From assembly GCF_032884065.1 (NCBI RefSeq), contig NC_088871.1, forward strand, positions 20,906,755-20,970,754: a stretch of 64,000 nucleotides of DNA. The letters run 5' to 3'. Shown one piece after another: positions 58,066-64,000 of the stretch. The stretch comes from Artemia franciscana (lineage: Eukaryota > Arthropoda > Branchiopoda > Anostraca > Artemiidae). Position numbers and translations under genes: made by a program. Under the pieces are notes generated by a model. It was given only the letters and a program-made list of their open reading frames with translations, was not told the DNA's origin and searched no databases. Positions within the stretch are counted from its first letter, which is position 1. Each line of letters opens with the position of its first letter.

Positions 58066-59099
58066 GTAACAGGAGCAGATCACGCACAAGAGAAAGAAAA
58101 CGAAAAATACAAATTTAATGGGATCTAGAGAATTCTACTTACGAATGGTATTTGGCTAAATTGGGTGGTTATTTGATAATTTGGTTGTTTGAAAAATCAC
58201 TATACTGATTTGAAGCTCAAGTCACTAAGATCCATTGCCCCCAAAATTAGTCTATTTCCCAGGCAGTATTATTTAATTTTTTTGTAAAACCGCAAGTAAG
58301 GTGGGTGCAATTTTTTGGGAGTGGTGATGCTGGAGGACTTCTCTAATAAGCTGACTCTATTACAGGAAGACGCGTAAGAAAAAAAGTTACGAGAAGCAAA
58401 AAATTGTACTCCCTGAAAATGTCACCTTAATACCTTCAGCTGTGACCGATATATTGCAGATCCCCTAATGTTATATACTTGCATCGAATAGTGTCTCTTT
58501 CTGTGTCTCGCTGCTTCTCCTTCTGTAGATGTGTATAAGTTCCGTAACACCTAATTGTGCAAAACGTTTTGATGGATTGGAGAAAATTGTTAAGTCCTTT
58601 CTGCTCCTTCCAGCAAAGAATTTTAAGTTTTTTTGCATCGCCATTTCCTTTTATCTACAATACGTGAAAAGTCCACCTCAATTCCCAAAGTCGTTCCCAA
58701 TATATTTTGAACAATCTGAATGCTCCGGGGCGCACAGAGTCATCTGGTTTACTCAGGTGTGTTTTTCGTTTCCATAGTTTACCTTTGGGAACTCTGGGAA
58801 TTTTGCCCAAGAGAATGATCGAAAGAGTTTCTACCCTGTCGGCCAACCAAACCAAACGATGCCGCTTTTACTGCTAAACAATACTTACTATAATTATGGC
58901 ATATAACCAATACATGAACGGGGTCAGTGTCTTTTTCATCACCAGGTTTATTACTCCTGGATTTGCAGAAGTGATGTCGACAGCAAAACAAACTTAGTAG
59001 ACCTTTCAAAGTTTCTGTATAAAACAGTTATGTTAAAGTTTTTATTCGACATCATTGGGGCAGGAATGCTGAAGAGGCAACGGGCAAAGGGGTGGTTTT
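58066..59099. other. No recognised gene
   Basis: Only short frames without domains are present; I see no transposon ends or RNA genes. Confidence 0.4.
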
Positions 59100-59590
59100 C
59101 CTCAACTTACTTCTGGCCTTTTAGTAGTGCAATAGGACTTTCCGTTTCTAATTGGAAGAGCCATCCCTCTAGTTTCTAAAACCATCTGATCCGTGTGATG
59201 TGGCCCTAAAGCCTTCTAAAAAGGGTACTGGAGCTTTCATTAAACAATGAAATGAGCTCCATCCCAGCTTTCTACTCCAACTCCCTCCAACAAAGTGGCC
59301 AGAGAAAGAAAAAGAAGAAAGAAATAATACAACGAGGGCTCGTGATTTTTCTACTTGAGCAATGATTGAGCACTGCCTCTGTAAAACACAAAACTCTACC
59401 TTTTTGTAGATAGGACATTGAAAACTCTGCTATAGAGATTTCTGGTACAGTGAAATCCACGGTGTTCTTTTCGTTATGATCCCTTTCATTTTGAGGTATC
59501 TAACACCCCCCCCCCTTCTTTTTTCTAAACTTATTAAATTTTTCCCTGACTTGAGACTTTTGACGGGTACCTTTAAGCCTAATCAAATTC
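59100..59590 (-). repeat. R1 repeat, old reverse fragment (copy 7)
   Basis: The reverse complement follows the R1 central-left part: Lys-like ACTTTTAATTTC-type piece, TTTTGTAGATAGG, TTCGTTA, then CTTTTGACGGGTA matching CTTTTGATGGGTA. It is strongly diverged and lacks the terminal hairpin. Confidence 0.55.
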
Positions 59591-59849
59591 CATTTCTGGA
59601 GCACTGTATGTGAATTTTGTTTGTTATGCAAACCTGTGTTTGCTCTACTAATCTAGCAACACTTTTATTAAAGTTTTGGCATTCTTTAAAACACTATCGC
59701 CAGAGGCCACTTACACATGAAAGGGGTAAGTTTTTTTCACTTACCCTTTTATTGATTTATGATTTGGGCAATTGTTTCGAATTTTTTTATGAAACAGCTT
59801 TTATTTCTTAATTAGCGCAAAACTTTTTAATTCATTCTTCAGCTCTTTT

Positions 59850-60210
59850 CAGGGGCGAACCCAGTGATAAATTTCGGAGGGGGATAAATATTTTGACTAA
59901 GGGATGATAGTACTGGCTAAAAAGGGAAAAATTAAATTTTAGAATATAAGGTGCATTCTTTATTGAGAAAACACTGTAAATACGCAAAATAAAATAAAAT
60001 CAAGCCCCATTTTTTTGGGGGGGGGGGCTAGTTGCTCCAAAAAGTCTTCTGCATTAACAGGAATATCCCTGTGTATGTATAATAAGGCAAATCCATTAAG
60101 CCGTTCCTGACCTGAGGCGCTCCTGGTATAAGATTTCACTCTTCTCAGGATAGCAAAAGAACGCTCGTAATGACGGGAATTGTTGCATCAGTCAGCCAGT
60201 AAAACAATCT
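59850..60210 (-). pseudogene. hAT-C family, second fragment (C-terminus), minus strand
   Basis: It is colinear with 46357-46620 at about 80 percent or more by eye, including AGAATATAAGGTGCATTC, ATCCCTGTGTATG and GAGGCGCTCCTGGTA. The minus-strand reading gives the hAT C-terminal pattern ERLNGFALLYIHRDIPVN. CAGGGGCGAACCCAG at 59851 looks like the terminus of the element. The rest of the transposase is absent. Confidence 0.75.
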
Positions 60211-60859
60211 GCCAGTGTCTAGATAATATTCAGTAGCTCTGCAGTTTTAGCAAGCTAAAAACACATGTTTTTTTCAAATTCCAGAATTTGTATGAGGGTA
60301 TACGGACTGCATAGAGTGCTTTCACCCCTTTGACTTCAAAATGACACTAGCAATCCTTCTTTGTCATCTTCTCTTCCCTTCTTTTTGGTTTGTGAGAAGT
60401 GCGAGTACTTGAGCTGCCTGTCCCCAGTAGCTTAAGGCCTAAAGGCTGGCTGGCCTCTTCCTATTCACTCTCGCTCTCTTCTGTACAGTAGATCTTCATC
60501 AATAAACCAGTTCGCTTTCCATTGTGTTTTTCATAATTTGGATCATCACACTATAAATTGGTCTTTTAGTATTAGGAACTAGTTGTATACTAATGATGGA
60601 TTCAAACATTTCTTCAATCTTTAGTTTTTTTTCAAATTATCTTAACCTTATTAGTTTCTGGTGAAAGTACATTGCAATCAAAAAAGATATTTTTCGGGGG
60701 GAGTTTCCACTGTTGTTAAACACCACTTGCACCACCTGTATAGTGGTGAATGATACAAATTCAAATAATATCGGATCGAATTCAGAAAACTATCATCATA
60801 TTTCAGTCTATAGTACCACACTGTGTCTTCTCTAGAACGAAATGGGAAATTTAGAAATG

Positions 60860-61160
60860 GTTAGATATTTTATTTGTCCATAGCGTTTCATAGTATCTCG
60901 TAGGTTCCCCATTTTTGATTTTGGTTGGGGGCCCATATTCGCTGCTTCATTTGCTAGCCTATCAGCAGTCACGATATGAATCTGCCCTTTATGACTACGA
61001 ATATGCTGGAAGCAAACAAAATGCCACATTTAATTAATCCTTGTAGGTCATCTTTTATTAATTTTAAATCTGAATCAGCCACATCGTAACTTTGAATCTG
61101 TAAGTATTAACACATTCTTTGATGAAAGGTTCATTTTGGCCATAGTTTCAAGTGCTTTAT
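60860..61160 (-). pseudogene. RNase H-like retroelement fragment, minus strand
   Basis: Minus-strand pieces read VLILTDSKL near 61100 and FQHIRSHKGQ, then ADRLANEAA near 60990-60940. These correspond to the TDS and H-x-R-x-H...AD-LAN-A motifs of retroelement RNase H. It is a broken fragment. The parent class cannot be told from so little; an I- or R1-clade LINE is possible. Confidence 0.5.
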
Positions 61161-61720
61161 GAACAAGTTCATGACTTTGGGAAAATTTCGGAATTTTGTC
61201 GCCACTGTTCTTATGGTCGATAGCAACCTATTTAATAGCAACTGGCTTAGAAAAGAGCTGGTCAAATATCTAAGATCAACTTGGCTATTGATTTCAAGTA
61301 AAGAAGAACAAGGTGACTGCAAAAACAACGTCAAACTTGTAGACGTATTGATCGTAAACAAGAAAGCAATCAAATTTTTAATTCAGTCGGTTTTGGCTCA
61401 TTTAGTGATTTCTTCACATAATTTTAGTAATCTTGGTTTTGAGCTACCGGCAACTCTGTACATTATTGTACTTGCTTGTATAGAAAATTTCCAGTTTCCG
61501 ATACTACTCAGCACTTATTGAAATCGAAATTACTCATGGCTTTTTTATCTATGTATGCTAAAGAAGCTCCTTGGCTTTTGTCAGGGAATTGCCTTTTAGA
61601 AGATTATGAGAAAAGTGTTTCTGAAAACAAATTAGAAACTACATTACTGGCACCTCCTTTCCCAAATGTAGGTACCAAGCTATTGGATACAGTTGGGTAG
61701 GCTAAAGTAGACTTTTCGTC
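61159..61720 (+). other. Two unassigned open frames
   Basis: Frames of 120 codons (61159-61521) and 74 codons (61476-61700) overlap in different phases. Neither shows a domain I recognise. The left part lies opposite the RNase H-like fragment, so at least that portion may be a shadow. The sequence LLAPPFPNVGTKLLD in the second frame looks protein-like, but there is no other support. Confidence 0.2.
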
Positions 61721-61724
61721 TCAG

Positions 61725-62370
61725 ACAATTAAACATTTGGTAAAATTCTAGTTGATTGACTTTTGGCTATCTCATAATGGCTTCTGGCTATCTATGAGTC
61801 TAAAGGCTAAAGTATGTCCTGGGAAGGTATTTTGAAGTACCCACCTCCACCCCTTCTCCCTCTGGAGGGCCCTGACCTTTGATGACTTTTAAAATATGTG
61901 TGTTATAAAAGTGAAAACTTGCAAAATAGATCTTTTGCTTGAATGAAGTACAACAAAATTATTTTCAGTTTCACAACTTTGCTCAATCCCAATTTAGGCT
62001 ATAAGGTTTTAAAGATCTAGGCTATTCAAATACATTTCCTAAATTTTGAAAAAAAAAACATTGATATGGCTCAGAATTCTACTCAAATAACAGGAATTGC
62101 ATTTTCAGAACTAAAGGCAAAGAAAAGGCAACTGGTAACTGAAAGTTAAGGTAAAAGGTTGTTTTGTAAAAATTTCAATACCTGTCATGTAGGCAAATTT
62201 CAGGGTCCTCTAGAGGGAGAAGGATTAGAGATGGGTACTTCAAAATACCTTCCTGGGACATAGCCTACTTTAGCCTTTAGACTCATCCCTGAAAGTTTCA
62301 TCTAAACTAACCCCTTTCTGAGATAGCCAAAAGTCAATCAACTAGAATTTTACCAAACATTTTCTCTAAA
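61725..62370. repeat. Inverted-repeat element, arms ~150 bp
   Basis: The left arm (about 61729-61875) and right arm (about 62193-62365) are imperfect complements. The left has TTGGTAAAATTCTAGTTGAT, TTTGGCTATCTCA and GAAGGTATTTTGAAGTACCC. The right has the complements, ending ATCAACTAGAATTTTACCAA. The spacer is about 320 bp and non-coding. It looks like a MITE or foldback element; target duplications were not found. Confidence 0.8.
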
Positions 62371-63379
62371 ATCCTTCCTTCCTACTAGGTCATGGCAAAC
62401 TTCAGCTTAGAAGCTTCTTGATAGACTATCTTGGAAAGTACTTGAGGTACAGGTAAATTAACCTACACTTTCAGGAATGAATCCAGGGCCAAAAATCCTT
62501 GGAAGTTATTATAACACATTGATAAAGATTGCATACATGACAGGTTTATAGCTACACACAAGTCATCTCAATTCTGAATAAAAAAAAATTTAGCCTATCT
62601 TAATTTTAAGTCTTGAATTTCTTTTTCTTTGATTACAGTTTTTATTAAATACTGTAAATGCAACTCCTATTATTTCAGTAGATTATTTCAAGCCATTTCA
62701 AGGGTTCTTTTCAGATGTTTAAATATCTCCTTTCAAATTTTGTGATCAAATTAATTCTTTTAAAATCTAATGTTAGGCTATTCAGAGGCTGTATTTTAAA
62801 ACAACTTGCTGCAAGTAAATGTTGGTCTCACCCATCACTTATCTTATATTTTTAAAAATCATATAAGTCTATTTGATCAAAATCAGAATATGTAATCCAG
62901 TTTTTCTCTATGAATTTTTACAAAACTCTGCCATTCAAATAGCATTAGGGGTAAATATTTCACAGTTCATATAATTGACTTACCAATAAAGTGAACATAC
63001 TGCTTGATGCCTTTTTTATGTTCTTTATAAATATAATAATTGCTTCTGTTGCAAATTTAAATTAGGCTAAAGCACTTTTTAAGCTCTTAAAAATGACAAA
63101 TTTTCGATTTAAGTATGATTTATTGGTTGTTTTCAACAAAATAATACTATATTTTCTCAGTGCTCTTATTTTGGACAAAATAATGCCATGTATTGTCTAT
63201 GCCAAAATTATTTATAGTTAGGTTAGGATGGATTAGGTCAAAAAGTGCTTAAATTGGAATTTGTGATAGAACCAATTATTATATTACCTTAAATTGCAGC
63301 TTGGAGCAATATAAGGATTATCCATCCTTATGATGCTCCATGAGAAAAAAAAAGAATTCATTTGGTGTAGATTGTGGCT
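62371..63379. other. No recognised gene
   Basis: Very AT-rich sequence without a recognisable domain or element end. Confidence 0.4.
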
Positions 63380-63385
63380 GTTAGA

Positions 63386-64000
63386 TTAGACCCAATTGTA
63401 AAGGAACTCCTGGCAGAGCCATTCCCTATCAAGGTGGGACTTGAACATGTCAATTGAAGTAGCAGAAACTGTTTCTTCAGAGAGCTGGTTCCACATATTG
63501 ATGATTCTTTGGCTGAAGAAGTGGCTTCTATGTCTACTCATGGAACGCTGCATAAAGAGCTTCAAAGAATGTCCTCTAGTACCAGAATGCAAGGGCTGTG
63601 CAAAGAGACCAGGAAGGGTATTTTTAGAGAGGATTTTTTGGTTAAAATAATGTCACCCCTTTCCCGTTGGTATGTCAGTGTTGGCAGCTTCAAATGATGT
63701 AGTCTTTCTTTGTATGGAAATTGATTCATGTTGGTAACCATCTTAGTGGCAAGACACTGGACATCCTCAAGCAACTTCCTATCTTTTTTGAAGAAAGGGG
63801 CTGCCAATGACATTCCAACCTCCAGGTGTGGATGTACAAGCGCCTTATATAACTTCATAAGAACTCTAGGGTGTCAGCTGGAGATGGTTCTTTTTATGAT
63901 ACTGAGGGTTTTATTTGCAGAAGATGAAACAGACTTAGCATGGCTGCTAAACTTTAATTGGTGATCTACAATAACTCCAAGATCTCTTTCATTGGAAACA
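63386..64000 (-). pseudogene. LINE reverse transcriptase C-terminus (CR1-like), minus strand, runs off the window
   Basis: Read from 64000 downwards: VSNERDLGVIVDHQLKFSSH, a TGA at 63876-63874, then MKLYKALVHPHLEVGMSLAA, LEDVQCLATKMVTNM, and LPTLTYQRERGDII. In a shifted frame from about 63592 it continues TRGHSLKLFMQRSMSRHRSH, FFSQRIINMWNQL and FKSHLDREW. This is the standard end of the reverse-transcriptase ORF in CR1-like LINEs of invertebrates. One stop and one frameshift are seen, so it is a fairly young but inactive copy. The catalytic part would lie beyond 64000. Confidence 0.9.

Noticed and set aside
60860-61160. Possible host RNase H1 gene
   Set aside because: Only short broken pieces of the domain are present, without the hybrid-binding domain or exon structure. 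A retroelement fragment is more likely.

Overview
The window is AT-rich, intron-bearing, repeat-dense nuclear DNA from an animal. Genes are sparse, introns are kilobases long, splice sites are GT/AG, and non-LTR and hAT transposon remains are abundant. A crustacean, perhaps a branchiopod like the brine shrimp Artemia, is my best guess; it rests on the look of the repeats, not on a search. I see no bacterial operons, no CRISPR array, and no clear LTR retrovirus or Polinton.

The only host protein gene I can assemble runs on the + strand from 32126 (or further upstream) to a stop at 54040. Eight exons join in consistent phase into about 441 residues: an SH3b-like module followed by a complete GHL10 (DUF187) glycoside-hydrolase-like barrel. 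The family is mainly bacterial and includes E. coli DigH, which acts on peptidoglycan glycan strands. An animal version with seven introns is the most interesting content here. Its first exon, expected to carry the start and a signal peptide, was not found with confidence. A tRNA-Lys(UUU) gene lies on the minus strand at 56442-56514.

Layout: 1-5970 is mostly featureless, with a G-rich minisatellite (2.2 kb) and a tandem repeat keeping a reading frame (3.3-4.1 kb). 5.97-7.68 kb is the first copy of a repeat family called R1 here. 8-11.7 kb holds LINE debris. 11738-14303 is a hAT transposon with exact ends (hAT-A). 14.5-16.5 kb is a LINE cut short by R1 sequence, followed by more R1 to 19.2 kb. 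20379-24741 is a larger, younger hAT (hAT-B). 25.7-28.2 kb is a tandem array of about 300-bp units (R3). 28.7-29.9 kb is an old R1. 32-54 kb is the GHL10 gene, whose introns hold two LINE fragments, two R1 copies, a decayed tandem repeat, a hAT fragment and a probable assembly duplication beside an 11-N gap and a (CT)n tract. 55.5-58.1 kb is a hAT remnant invaded by a foldback element and a stretch carrying the tRNA. 59-62.4 kb holds repeat fragments and an inverted-repeat element. The window ends inside a minus-strand LINE.

The genes do not form a pathway. The window shows one secreted-type enzyme gene enlarged by transposon insertions into its introns.
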